Assembly: GCA_037893245.1 (NCBI GenBank)
Contig: JBAIAA010000884.1
Span: 248,001 to 312,000 of the forward strand
Length of the DNA stretch: 64,000 nt
DNA from: Crossaster papposus
Taxonomy: Eukaryota; Echinodermata; Asteroidea; Velatida; Solasteridae
Reading direction: 5' to 3'
A model generated the notes under the pieces. It was not told the DNA's origin, did no database searches, and worked only from the letters and a program-made list of their open reading frames with translations. The translations under genes were made by a program, and so were the position numbers. The number at the start of each line of letters is the position of its first letter. Positions within the stretch are counted from its first letter, which is position 1. Below are positions 14,749 to 24,873 of this stretch, piece by piece.

Positions 14749-16307
14749 TGAATACCGTGGATTATATCCAGCTAAGCTACATGTATTAGGTCAGGCCGGT
14801 AGGATTGGGTCGATGGGGTTATGAAAACCATGGATTCTATCAAGCTTAGCTATTAGGTCAGGCCGATAGGATTGGGTCGATTGGGATTTTCCATGGATTC
14901 TATCCAGCTTAGCTATTAGGTCAGGCCAATAGGATTGGGTCAATGGGGTTATGAATACCGTTGATTCTATTCAGCTTAGCCATTAGCTCAGGCCGATAGG
15001 ATTGGGTCGATTGGGATATACCTTGGATTCTATCCAGCTTAGCTATTAGGTCAGGCCGGTAGGATTGGGTCGATGGGAATATGAATACCTTGGATTCTAT
15101 CCAGCTTAGCTAAGGTCAGGCCGATAGGACTGGGTCGATGGGAATATAATACCTTGGATTCTATCAAGCTTAGCTAACAGATCAAGCCGATAGGATTGGT
15201 TGGGTGGCTTGTGTGTAAAGCGCTTGCCTCCAAGTCAGGTTCATAATGTACATATTGAAAGTTTCGTTCACTGTTTGTGTAGATTTGCTAAACTATACAT
15301 TTTTAGAAACGTTAGGAAATACTCAACATAAAAACCAATGTTTACATTTGTTTTTAGGTACTTTTGAAATAAATGGTTATTTAATGCGACGTGACACATG
15401 AAAAGTCATTGGGTGTCACTTGCATCCTTCGCAATTCAGCACACCAGCTGCGAGTAAGGATGATTAGCCTCCCCAATTACTATTATTATTATATGAATAC
15501 CGTTGATTCTATCCAGCTTAGCTATTAGGTCAGGCCGGTAGGATTGGGTCGATGGGGTTATGAATACATTGGATTCTATCAAGCTTAGCTATTAGGTCAG
15601 GCCGATAGGATTGGGTCAATGGGGTTATGAATACCGTTGATTCTAGTCAGCTTAGCTATTAGCTCAGGCCGATAGGATTGGGTCGATTGGGATATACCTT
15701 GGATTCTATCAAGCTTAGCTATTAGGTCAGGCCGGTAGGATTGGGTCGATGGGAATATGAATACCTTGGATTCTATCCAGCTTAGCTAAGGTCAGGCCGA
15801 TAGGACTGGGTCGATGGGAATATAATACCTTGGATTCTATCAAGCTTAGCTAACAGATCAAGCCGATAGGATTGGTTGGGTGGCTTGTGTGTAAAGCCCT
15901 TGCCTCCAAGTCAGGTTCATAATGTACATATTGAAAGTTTCGTTCACTGTTTGTGTAGATTTGCTAAACTATACATTTTTAGAAACGTTAGGAAATACTC
16001 AACATAAAAACCAATGTTTACATTTGTTTTTAGGTTCTTTTGAAAAAAATGGTTATTTAATGCGACGTGACACATGAAAAGTCATTTGGTGTCACTTGCA
16101 TCCTTCGCAATTCAGCACACCAGCTGCGAGTAAGGATGATTAGCCTCCCCAATTATTATTATTATATGAATACCGTGGATTCTATCCAGCTTAGCTATTA
16201 GGTCAGGCCGGTAGGATTGGGTCAATGGGGTTATGAATACCGTTGATTCTATTCAGCTGAGCTATTAGGTCAGGCCGATAGGATTGGGTCGATGGGGTTA
16301 TGAATAC
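14749..16307. repeat. Diverged right-hand edge of the satellite next to the TRMO exon
   Basis: The last units are longer (745 and 673 bp) and clearly more diverged than the interior. They carry rearranged subrepeats, substitutions such as TACCGTTGATTCTA, and altered spacers. The final partial unit holds only a few subrepeats and merges without a break into the exon copy at 16308-16364. Array edges escape homogenisation, so these copies probably preserve older versions of the repeat and mark the side from which the array grew. The direction of growth is inference. Confidence 0.85.
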
Positions 16308-16467
16308 CTTGGATTCTATCCAGCTTGGCTAAGGTCAGGCCGATAGGATTGGGTCGATGGGGACTGCGGATGGCGAAAACCCCAACCTTGACTCCGTCTA
16401 AACGAAGCGGCTTCACTTTGGCCTTGGTGAACCGCCCATCACCATTCTTGTGGAGATGAATAGTATC
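16308..16467 (-). CDS. TRMO: TRMO exon (TrmO/UPF0066 domain, central part), with an apparent 1-base deletion
   Basis: TRMO is the SAM-dependent enzyme that N6-methylates t6A at position 37 of certain threonine tRNAs, giving m6t6A. The minus strand encodes HKNGDGRFTKAKVKPL, then GVKVGVFAIRSPHRPNPIG and LTLAKLDRIQG, which matches the core family signature (GVFxTRSPxRPNPIG). The exon is bounded by acceptor TTTGCAG|GATAC and donor ATCCAAG|GTATT. Joined to the upstream exon (phase 2, TG|G) the frame begins W-I-L-F-I, as in the family, and then slips by one base just before HKNG, where ATCTTCCAC is expected and ATCTCCAC is present. The gene is either a pseudogene copy, or the base was lost in assembly. 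Downstream exons would lie left of the satellite, outside the window. Confidence 0.9.
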
Positions 16468-17730
16468 CTGCAAATTACACATACAATTTGGGGCGCAATT
16501 ATTGAAGTCCCAGACTTATTTTACCTAAAACTCAATGGTTCTTGATTCTGAATTGCTGAGTGGTAACTCATCGCAACCAGTGAAAACTGGTCTGTTAGGC
16601 CAAATAAAAAAATGTTTCTCGTCCTAACTATTTTTAAAAGCGGAAGATGGGGACATTTTTGGGGAGCTTGACGTTGGCTTGATGTGTTTGTATAGAGAAA
16701 CTTACACAGGGTGGCCCCCAAAAAAACCAACAAGCATAATATCTCAACGAACAAGCATACTTCCACTTCCATGAGGCCAAAACTACCTATACCAATGGAT
16801 GGAGAATCTTTCTACAAGAAAACTGATACCAAGATATATTGATTTGGGCTAGTAATTTTAGCTCCAGACCCTATTTTGTAAAGTAAATAGCTAGTTATTT
16901 TTCGGTGCGACAAAACACGGTGTGGTGTAGACCGAGTTACTGGCTTCTAGTTATCACTTTTTTAACATTTGGGCATTATCTTGCGCTACTACAGGTAGTA
17001 CTAGAGGCCGAGCCAGAAGAATATTGACGAATGATTATGTCTTGAATGTGGTTCAAAATGTCGCCAAAATCCACACAAATCGTCTAAATAACCTTCCATA
17101 TGTATCCAAGCTGAGTTAACGAACTTCTAAGGTATTCACGATCAATTCTTGACCTGCAAATCAAGGAAAATCGACACCAGTTTTCCAGCGCGTTATTTAC
17201 TTGTGTTAGTTTTACAAACCTGTCCCATAAATCATGCGGGAATTTGCACGCCTGCGCACTTGCACTCATTTGATGCCCAAAATTATCAGTGACTTTTGTG
17301 ACGTAAGATTGTCCCGCCAATTTGCTGGTCATTCCCCTCCAGTCATTCTATATTTAACGATGCGCCGCCGCTCAATTTCCATAAAAATGCATCGATGTAA
17401 CTTGATGCGTTCACACGCCGCGTGTAGTTTATCATGTGATCCTTTGAGAATTATTGGCAAATTTTGGGAGTTTCATCTTAAAATGGCCATGCAATATTGC
17501 TCGCGACCATCGCGCTATCAATCCGATTACCCACGTGTGTAACACCATTCGACAGCTAAACAAATGAACTAAATCGCTTGATTTCCAAAGAAATTTGGTG
17601 AGAAAGAATAACATTATTACAAACTAGGCGGTCACCCGGGGTTTGTCGGTTCTCGGGTTTGTAGCTACTTCCCTGGATGGATGGGGATTGTGGATACATG
17701 TTGACCGAGTTTAAGCACGATCCGACCAAC
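16468..17730. other. TRMO intron sequence with no recognised feature
   Basis: These are about 1.26 kb between the TRMO exon acceptor and the minisatellite. The short open frames here (for example on the minus strand around 17084-17332) match no family I recognise and have no convincing splice context. A polypyrimidine stretch precedes the acceptor as expected. I see no repeat or RNA gene. Confidence 0.5.
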
Positions 17731-18745
17731 TTCAAAAAGGTGACCCCTAGATGACCTTTGACCTCGTACGCTCTAGCGAATGCAAACTGGTTCTTGCGGG
17801 GACCGAGCCGGACCCACCCACCGAGTTTGAACGCCGCACGACCCCGGGAAGGGGACGAAAAAGCGCGCACAGATTCAAAAAGGTGACCCCTAGATGACCT
17901 TTGACCTCGTACGCTCTAGCGAATGCAAACTGGTTCTTGCGGGGACCGAGCCGGACCCACCCACCGAGTTTGAACACCTTACGACCCCGGGAAGGGGACG
18001 AAAAAGCGCGCACAGATTCAAAAAGGTGACCCCTAGATGACCTTTGACCTCGTACGCTCTAGCGAATGCAAACTGGTTCCTGGTTCTTGCGGGGACCGAG
18101 CCGGACCCACCCACCGAGTTTGAACGCCTTACGACCCCGGGAAGGGGACGAAAAAGCGCGCACAGATTCAAAAAGGTGACCCCTAGATGACCTTTGACCT
18201 CGCACGCTCTAGCGAATGCAAACTGGTTCTTGCGGGGACCGAGCCGGACCCACCCACCGAGTTTGAACGCCGCACGACCCCGGGAAGGGGACGAAAAAGC
18301 GCGCACAGATTCAAAAAGGTGACCCCTAGATGACCTTTGACCTCGTACGCTCTAGCGAATGCAAACTGGTTCTTGCGGGGACCGAGCCGGACCCACCCAC
18401 CGAGTTTGAACACCTTACGACCCCGGGAAGGGGACGAAAAAGCGCGCACAGATTCAAAAAGGTGACCCCTAGATGACCTTTGACCTCGTACGCTCTAGCG
18501 AATGCAAACTGGTTCCTGGTTCTTGCGGGGACCGAGCCGGACCCACCCACCGAGTTTGAACGCCTTACGACCCCGGGAAGGGGACGAAAAAGCGCGCACA
18601 GATTCAAAAAGGTGACCCCTAGATGACCTTTGACCTCGCACGCCCTAGCGAATGCAAACTGGTTCTTGCGGGGACCGAGCCGGACCCACCCACCGAGTTT
18701 GAACGCCGCACGACCCCGGGAAGGGGACGAAAAAGCGCGCACAGA
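17731..18745. repeat. Minisatellite of 143/150-bp units with a 436-bp higher-order period
   Basis: Seven units begin with TTCAAAAAGGTGACCCC at 17731, 17874, 18017, 18167, 18310, 18453 and 18603. Spacings are 143, 143, 150, 143, 143 and 150. The 150-bp units carry a 7-bp duplication (GGTTCCTGGTTC). Variants at the GCCGCACG/ACCTTACG/GCCTTACG position cycle in threes, so a 436-bp trimer has itself been duplicated. The array ends in CAGACAGACAG repeats and ATTATATAGATATGG, which resembles the end of a dispersed mobile element. The array may be an internally expanded part of one, in minus orientation. Identical 138-codon open frames on the minus strand are a by-product of the repetition. Confidence 0.93.
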
Positions 18746-19128
18746 CAGACAGACACACAGACAGACAGAGAGTAGCGTATTATTATATAGATATGGACTC
18801 TCTGAACTTTGAGTTCAAAAAAAGGAAGACGCAAAAAGTTTTTAAACTGTCATAACTCACCCAAACTCCACCGATTCGGAAGCTTTTTTCAGCACTAGAC
18901 AGCGGCCATCTTAGCTTTTTCTCATACCATCACTACGCATGTGCAGTACCCGATGCATAATGATTCATTCATTAAACTGAAACGAGTCCGTACCTACCCG
19001 GAAGTGGCCGAAGGCGATGACGCGCGTAAAGCGAGAACGTACGATGACCTCATAATGAGCGGCGCTGTTCACCTAATTTGCATATGGGAATTTCCGCGAT
19101 AAGTTTGTACGTGCAGCGAGGAGTCAAC
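18746..19128. other. Unassigned sequence after the minisatellite
   Basis: A CAGA-rich microsatellite (18745-18770) is followed by about 350 bp with no recognised gene or repeat. It has several CpG-rich stretches around 18980-19040. Nothing further can be supported. Confidence 0.4.
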
Positions 19129-19453
19129 CACTGACCTCTACACCTGGACGGATCATTGTCCATATTCTGCTGTGCTAACACTTGAAGTCGGCGCGAACTG
19201 GAAGTGCAACATGGCGGACCCGAGACGTCACTGCTGTGAGCCAATGAAATGTCCAGTGTAGAGCCTAGGTTAGTGGATTTACTCTGTACGTTTTGTATTT
19301 ACATGTATAAACATTACGTAATACGTATCGTACCAACACCTAGACATTTCATTGGCTCACAGAGTGACATCGTGGGTCCGCCATGTTGCACTTCTCCGCA
19401 TGCCGACTTCAAAATAGAACAATGATGATCTGTCCATGTATAGAGGTCAGTGC
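19129..19453. repeat. Foldback (inverted) repeat with ~125-130-bp arms
   Basis: The left arm, from CACTGACCTCTACACCTGGA to CCAATGAAATGTCCAGTGTA (19129-19259), is matched by the reverse complement of 19329-19453. Shared blocks include GAAGTGCAACATGGCGGACC, GTGAGCCAATGAAATGT and CACTGACCTCTA. The arms differ by substitutions and small indels, and the ~70-bp loop (19260-19328) is AT-rich. This looks like a foldback element or an old inverted duplication. No transposase is present. Confidence 0.8.
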
Positions 19454-19860
19454 GTTCAACGCATTCGCGACTCTCTCGGCACCCGTTCGCGTTGTACACG
19501 AACACCCGACGTCTTTAAACAAGGGACCAGTCTAAAATAAAAACATTGACCAACAGAGGGCGCTCTCTGTTGTTTGAACGCCCTCTTCTGGTGGAATTGT
19601 TGCACCGCATGACTAGAAAACCTTTTTTAGTGAATGAATCCCTTCACCGTCCAAAACTTTTCGGATTAAACTACAAGAATTTAATAGAGTAACAATGTTC
19701 AACGGATCAATAGTTATTATCTTGGAAACTTGTTCAATAAAGAGGCCTGTTTTAGTGTTTAAGTAATGAATCAACAAAGTAGTTCGCCGTTGGTTGTAGT
19801 TTGTTTTATAACTTTCATAACTAAATGGCCTTCGTACCCTGTTATCGTCACCGCTATGTA
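19454..19860. other. Unassigned TRMO-intron sequence left of the DIRS element
   Basis: No coding or repeat signature is recognised. There is a short direct echo (GAGGGCGCTCTCTGTTG, then GAACGCCCTCTTCTGG) around 19555-19590. Confidence 0.35.
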
Positions 19861-19879
19861 TTATATTTCGCCAATTCCG

Positions 19880-20032
19880 TCGAGACTCACCGAGTATAGT
19901 TTTGTTGTATTGCAATCTAGACCACCCTTAAAAGCTAATGGAACGTCCCTCATTAGCATAAGAAAAGGTTTCTTACCAAAGGTAGTGGCGTGATGATGCT
20001 GCGTTCTCCTAAGGAATCTGTGTCTTTGTTTT
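19880..20032 (+). repeat. Left inverted terminal repeat of the DIRS element
   Basis: From GAGACTCACCGAGTATAG to CTAAGGAATCTGTGTCTTT it is matched by the reverse complement of 24661-24813 with only a few differences (for example AATGGAACG against AAAAAAACG). The outer 20 bp (TATTTCGCCAATTCCGTC) are specific to this end and recur complemented in the internal complementary region. Confidence 0.9.
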
Positions 20033-20059
20033 TTGTGTCGCGGTCTGACCACCACAATT

Positions 20060-21550
20060 TATTTTGCTCGCGTTCTTCACTTCTACCCGGGATTTTAGCG
20101 TTACTTTATCCATATCACTCAGCATTCCGAAGTCTCGACAAAGTTTTTCGTCAGCCCCATGCACGGTTTCTCGAGCCCCTGATGAGAAACCCTCCTCGCC
20201 TCCAGCGGATATTTTAGCCATGGCGGCTAAGGAGATAGCCCCGTCTGGGGTAAATTTGATGGACCAAGCCCAAGCTCCTCCGTGGGCTGACGGCTTTATG
20301 GGCAGTGGGCTTTCATGCCCCAAGCCCCTCTCTACTGATCTGCCTAGGCAGCCTTCACCGGCTCCAGCTCCGTCTGGTACCGGTGCGCCACGCCCATCGG
20401 CTCACCATCAGCCGCAATTTGCACCCAGTATGCAACCGTGTCCTGCTCAGCCAGGGTACTACTGGTATCCTCAACCACCGACAGCTCCCTGGGGTGCTCC
20501 CTCGGGTGGTCCAGGGGCATCTACATATGCATTTAATCAGTGAGGCATTCCTATGCAGTATTTTCCCCAGCAATTTTTGCAAGGCGATTTTTCGGACCAG
20601 CCTCCGACTCCCTTCCAGGAATGTTCGTCAACGACACGCCCCGCCCATCCCTCCGGCCCCAGTACTTGCACAGCACCCTCCATCTGATGACGGCAGCCAT
20701 CTTGATATTGTCGCCGTTAGTGACGACGAATTCTCCACTTCAACCGTTCAAACGGCTGGAACTGGAAGAGAGCCTTTTCGTCTTCCCCACAAGAAAGAGA
20801 CAGGTAACCCGATCTCCGAGAAGGTGACCCAGTGATGGGAAGAACTGAGAACTCACAAGTTGTTCTCTGAGGATTACAAAGAGGAGATTTCACCGTATAA
20901 CGTGCCTGTGGACCAGGAGAAATTATTCTCGGCCCCGGAACTTCCTCCCGGTTTGAAGAAGGTTTTCAAACAGGTAAATTCGTCAACCATTATTTGTGAC
21001 GAGAAGTTAAAAGCCTCTCATAATTACATTCTTGATGCTGTCAAACCATTGCTTCGCCTTTTTGACGCAGTTACTGATGCCGAATGCCCCAATGAAGTTC
21101 CTAAAGATCTTGTTCAGGATCATCTTTCCTCGGCCATTATTTTACTAGGCTCTGGCAGTCAGGGTTTGGCCTCAGCTAGACAACATGCGTTTGACGACAT
21201 TGTTGACCGCAAGTTTGACGTGCTGAAGAAGAATCCTCCTTCTTTAGGTGAACTCTTCGGATCATCCTTGATGAAGGACATTGAGGAAACGGAGAAAGTC
21301 AGCAAGCTGGCCTCCAAAGTCACTGGTGGGAAGTCTCTGCAGTCTAACCCATCCAAGGATAGGCGTTTCTCGCCATACCAATTTGCCTCCCGGTCCTTCA
21401 GATCACGTCGACCATCACGGGGATCCTTTAATCGTTACCAAGGTAGGGGTTACCATGGTTCAGGTTACCAACAGCCCAAGGATTTCCAGAGATCCAGAAA
21501 TTTTAGGACGGCCAACAGCACTTTAGAGAAGTCTGGCTTAAAAAACTAGA
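20060..21550 (+). pseudogene. gag-like region of the DIRS element
   Basis: The first part is rich in proline and glutamine. The second part has an open stretch with a charged, helical middle and a basic, Arg/Gly/Tyr-rich tail, as in the putative nucleic-acid-binding gag-like proteins of DIRS elements. It precedes the RT region directly. The assignment rests on position and composition, not on a conserved motif. Confidence 0.65.
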
Positions 21551-21569
21551 TGCTCAGTCTTGTTTGCCT

Positions 21570-22470
21570 AACGTACGTACCAATCCAGCATTTTCTGTAC
21601 CCTTAGCAGGTCGTTTGAGATTTTTTTCAAATTTTTGGTTAAAATTAACTCACGATCCCTGGATCATTCAGACCTTAAATGGTTACTGTTTAAGCTTCAA
21701 TTATACTCCGTTTCAGTCTTTCGTTCCTGTAACCCACGCTCCATCTAAAAAACACGCTTCGATGTTTAACCTAGAGATACAGAAAATGCTTGATAAAGGT
21801 GCCGTTACCATTGAACAGCCTGTATACAAGGACAGTTTATTTCTACTCTGTTCATGGTCCCAAAATCGTTCGGGGATCTTCGTCCAGTAGTTAATTTGCG
21901 TCCACTAAATAAATTTATTGTGCACCAACACTTCAAGATGGAGAACATTTCTTCAGTGAGAGATCTTTTAGCACACGGAGATTGGATGTGTAAAATAGAC
22001 CTGAAGGATGCTTATTTTTCAGTTCCTATTGATTTTGGTCACAGAAGATTTCTTCGTTTTATCTGGAATGAGGTCATTTATCAATTTACTTGTCTTCCTT
22101 TCGGTTTGTCAAGTGCCCCCCGCACTTTTACTAAGATTCTTAAACCAGTAGCTTTCCACCTCAGAGAGTGTGGTATTCGCTGTATATTTTACCTGAATGA
22201 CATTCTGGTCCTTGGATCATCCTTCCATGGATGTATGACAAACACTCAGGTGACGACCAATCTTCTTCGTAATTTGGGTTTCATCATCAACGATGAAAAA
22301 TCTTGTATCGTCCCTAGTCAAGATATTACATACCTCGGCTTTGTTATCAACTCCTTAGATATGACCCTCTCTTTAAACCAAGAAAAGATCCAGCAGGTCA
22401 TCAGTCACTGCCAGAAGATTTTGGAAACAGAACAAGTCACTGTTCGACAACTTTCCAGCCTATAAGGCAG
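21570..22470 (+). pseudogene. Reverse transcriptase region of the DIRS element
   Basis: Recognisable RT blocks in order are DLRPVVNLRPLNKFI, CKIDLKDAYFSVPI, QFTCLPFGLSSAPRTFTK and the palm region around YLNDILVLG. The class (with DIRS and Gypsy) is clear from the DLKDAYF and LPFGLSSAP motifs. It is part of a non-intact element. Confidence 0.9.
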
Positions 22471-22669
22471 GCTATCTTAAACAATCCTTGCAGTACTTCA
22501 GGCTCGGGTTTTTTACCGCAGTCTTCAGGAAGACAAAATCTCCGCTCTCCGCAGGGAGAACAGTTACGAGTCCACAGTTACTCTTTCGCAGAATTCTCGA
22601 GAGGAGCTGAGAACATGGATTCGTTGCCTTCATGCCTGGAACGGTCGGCTATTTCTTCATCTGACACCA

Positions 22670-23450
22670 GATGTGACCCTTCAAACAGATGCGTCAATGT
22701 TGGGATGGGGCGCTTGTCTTCAATCCAAGATAGGAGGCCGTTGGACGTCGCAAGAACAACTCCATCATATCAATTACCTCGAGCTGCTTGCAGTTTGGTA
22801 CGCCATCCAATCTTTCTTCAAAGAACGGCGGGACCTTCATGTTCTCCTTCAGATGGACAACTCCACGGCCATTGCTTATATCAATCACCAGGGGGGAACT
22901 CATTCGGTTCCACTGTCGAAACTCGCTGTCAATATCTGGGTTTGGTGTCTCGAGAGAAACATCACTCTAGTAGCACAACACATACCAGGGTCTCAAAATA
23001 TCACGGCAGACATGATGTCACGGGTTTTCGACGATCGCACAGAATGGCAGCTTCTCCCAGAAATATTCAACAAGATTTCCAGTGCTCTGGATTTCATCCC
23101 ATCAGTAGACCTCTTCGCGTCTCGTTTGAACACGCAGCTGGAGACCTTTGTGTCATGGCAACCAGACCCCATGGCCTGGAGAGTCGACGCTCTTCTTCTC
23201 AGCTGGAAGAACATAAACGGTTATGTTTTCCCTCCGTTTTCGCTTCTTCTGAAGATTCTTCGAAAGATCAGCGAGGAGGAAGCTACAGTGATTCTTGTCG
23301 CTCCGGTGTGGAAGTCCCAGGCCTGGTACCCCAGACTGTTGGAGCTTGCAGTAGAAATGCCTCTACTCCTTCCCAGGAGAAGGGATCTCCTTCAGCTTCC
23401 CCACGATCGGTCTCAAGTACATCCTCTGATAGGCAGCCTCCAACTGGCCG
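22670..23450 (+). pseudogene. RNase H and methyltransferase-like domains of the DIRS element
   Basis: RNase H is marked by LQTDASMLGWGACL, INYLELLAVWYAI, LLQMDNSTAIAYINHQGG and HIPGSQNITADMMSR. It is followed by the DIRS-specific DAM-like domain with IPSVDLFASRLNTQ, SWQPDPMAWRVDAL and YVFPPFSLLLKIL. This order (RT, RH, MT) is typical of DIRS1-like elements. Confidence 0.88.
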
Positions 23451-24450
23451 CATGGAAGTTATCAGGGCGAATCTCTCTTCAGAGGGGTTTTCACACAAGG
23501 TGTCAACCACTGTCCTTGCTTCATGGAGACCACAGTCTAATAAGCAATATAATTCATCCTGGAAAAGATGGGCAAGCTGGTGTTTACAAAGGAAATTTGA
23601 TCCCGTTCAAACTTCTATAGCAAATTGTTTAGATTTTCTTCAGCAGCTGTTTGATGAGGGCCTATGCTACAGGACGATAAATGTTTATCGTTCTGCAATT
23701 TCATCGGCTCACTCTTTTATTGATGGTTTTCCTATTGGTCAGCATCATTTAGTGAGAAGATTCCTTAAAGGTATTTTCGGGCTTCGCCCACCGAGACCAA
23801 AGTACAACTTGACATGGGATGTCGCAAAGGTCCTCAACTTTGTTAAGTCTCTTCCTGACAATCGTCGTTTGTCATTAAGGCAGTTAACTCTCAAGTTAGC
23901 TATGCTTCTTGCACTTGTAACCGCCAGTCGCCGATCTTCCCTAACGGCTATTGACATCGATCACATGACTCGATCCACTGATGGGAAATACAGTTTCCTG
24001 CTTGTTAAGCCCTCAAAATGTGCTTCAGTCAGTAAACCCTTCCATCGGATTGAGATTTCTAGGTTCCAGCCTCACAGAAATCTCTGCCCAGTCCGTTCTT
24101 TAGAAGAGTATCTTCAGAGAACCCAATGTCACAGAGGTACTGGTCCTTCCAGAATGACCCAGCTTTTCCTTTCACATTCAAAGCCCTTCCATCCAGTGGT
24201 TCCCTCTACAATTTCTAGATGGTTGAAGGACTTTATGTTGCAATCAGGGATTGACACATCACATTTTAAAGCGCATTCCACAAGGAGTGCAAGTACTTCA
24301 GCCGCAGCTCGAGCTGGGGTTTCATCGAATGAAATTATGAAAACAGCAGACTGGACATCAGCCTCTACTTTTGCAAGATTTTACCACAGACAACTTCCTT
24401 CGTCAAACTTTGGAGGTGCTGTGTTGTCATCGGCAACTCAACAGCTTTAA
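23450..24450 (+). pseudogene. Tyrosine recombinase region of the DIRS element
   Basis: The C-terminal open stretch carries an N-terminal SAM-like core (YRTINVYRSAISSAHSFI) and the catalytic block. In that block the Arg of TASRRSSL, the box FKAHSTRSASTSAAA (H-x-x-R like) and the final tyrosine in ASTFARFYHRQL are visible. It ends immediately before the internal complementary region. The frame overlaps that of the preceding domains, as is usual in the family. Confidence 0.9.
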
Positions 24451-24454
24451 AGTC

Positions 24455-24546
24455 TACTCGGTGAGTCTCGACGGAATTGGCGAAATATAATTCCCCAATT
24501 ACATAAAGGTACTTACCTGCAATATAATTGGAATTATATAAGACAA
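24455..24546. repeat. Internal complementary region of the DIRS element
   Basis: The first ~35 bases complement the left terminus (CGACGGAATTGGCGAAATAT) and the next ~65 complement the right terminus (ATTCCCCAATTACATAAAGG onward). Both element ends are thus joined in one internal template. In DIRS elements this region is thought to template circle formation before recombinase-mediated insertion. Confidence 0.88.
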
Positions 24547-24660
24547 TGGAGGAGAGACTCAACCTCCCTCCCTAATTGTTCTCTTCAGTTTCTTTCTGCA
24601 GATAACCCGCCCGAGTTATTCTAGTTGGTTGCCAATGATGTTTTACTTACCGCTAGCTTC

Positions 24661-24873
24661 AAAAAGACACAGATTCCTTAGGAGAACGCAGCATCATCAC
24701 GCCACTACCTTTGGTAAGAAACCTTTTCTTATGCTAATGAGGGACGTTTTTTTAGCTTTTAAGGGTGGTCTAGATCGCAATACAACAAAACTATACTCGG
24801 TGAGTCTCTCCTCCATTGTCTTATATAATTCCAATTATATTGCAGGTAAGTACCTTTATGTAATTGGGGAATT
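24661..24873 (-). repeat. Right inverted terminal repeat of the DIRS element with end extension
   Basis: 24661-24813 is the reverse complement of the left repeat. 24814-24873 is a right-specific extension whose complement is found in the internal complementary region. Beyond it the sequence is unique. Confidence 0.88.

Larger units (their letters stand above)
1..16307. repeat. Satellite array, ~606-bp higher-order unit, 26 complete units plus a partial one
   Basis: Units begin with TGAATACCGTGG at 1, 607, 1217, 1823, 2429, 3035, 3641, 4247, 4853, 5462, 6068, 6674, 7283, 7889, 8495, 9101, 9707, 10311, 10917, 11523, 12131, 12932, 13538, 14144, 14749, 15494 and 16167. Most are exactly 606 bp and differ by a handful of substitutions or 2-4 base indels, which implies recent homogenisation. 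Each unit has five subrepeats of 63-67 bp (core GGATTCTATCCAGCTTAGCT, then GGTCAGGCCGATAGGATTGG) followed by about 280 bp of unrelated spacer. The subrepeat is homologous to the 3' end of the TRMO exon at the array's right edge. The array probably continues left of the window. No convincing protein is encoded by it. Confidence 0.97.
19861..24873 (+). mobile_element. DIRS-type tyrosine-recombinase retrotransposon, ~5.0 kb, non-intact
   Basis: DIRS elements use a tyrosine recombinase instead of an integrase and carry inverted rather than direct terminal repeats. The common part of the inverted repeat is 19880-20032 (left) and 24661-24813 (right). Each end also has its own extension. An internal complementary region at about 24455-24546 contains the complements of both termini side by side, which is the diagnostic DIRS1 arrangement. 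The order is gag-like region, reverse transcriptase, RNase H, DIRS methyltransferase-like domain and tyrosine recombinase. The last two overlap in different frames, as the family does. The coding part looks interrupted in a few places (roughly three or four), so this is a fossil, though a fairly young one because the ends still match closely. It lies in the TRMO intron, antisense to the gene. Confidence 0.93.

Noticed and set aside
1-16307. CRISPR-like appearance of repeats and spacers
   Set aside because: The spacer part is the same in every unit and the context is an animal genome with introns. It is a satellite.
17890-18742. Two identical 138-codon open frames on the minus strand
   Set aside because: They are products of the 436-bp tandem duplication in the minisatellite. 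The peptide is a repeat of the same motif and resembles no protein.
20305-20835. 176-codon plus-strand frame overlapping the DIRS gag-like region
   Set aside because: It is a shadow of the neighbouring Pro-rich frame, with no conserved motif of its own.
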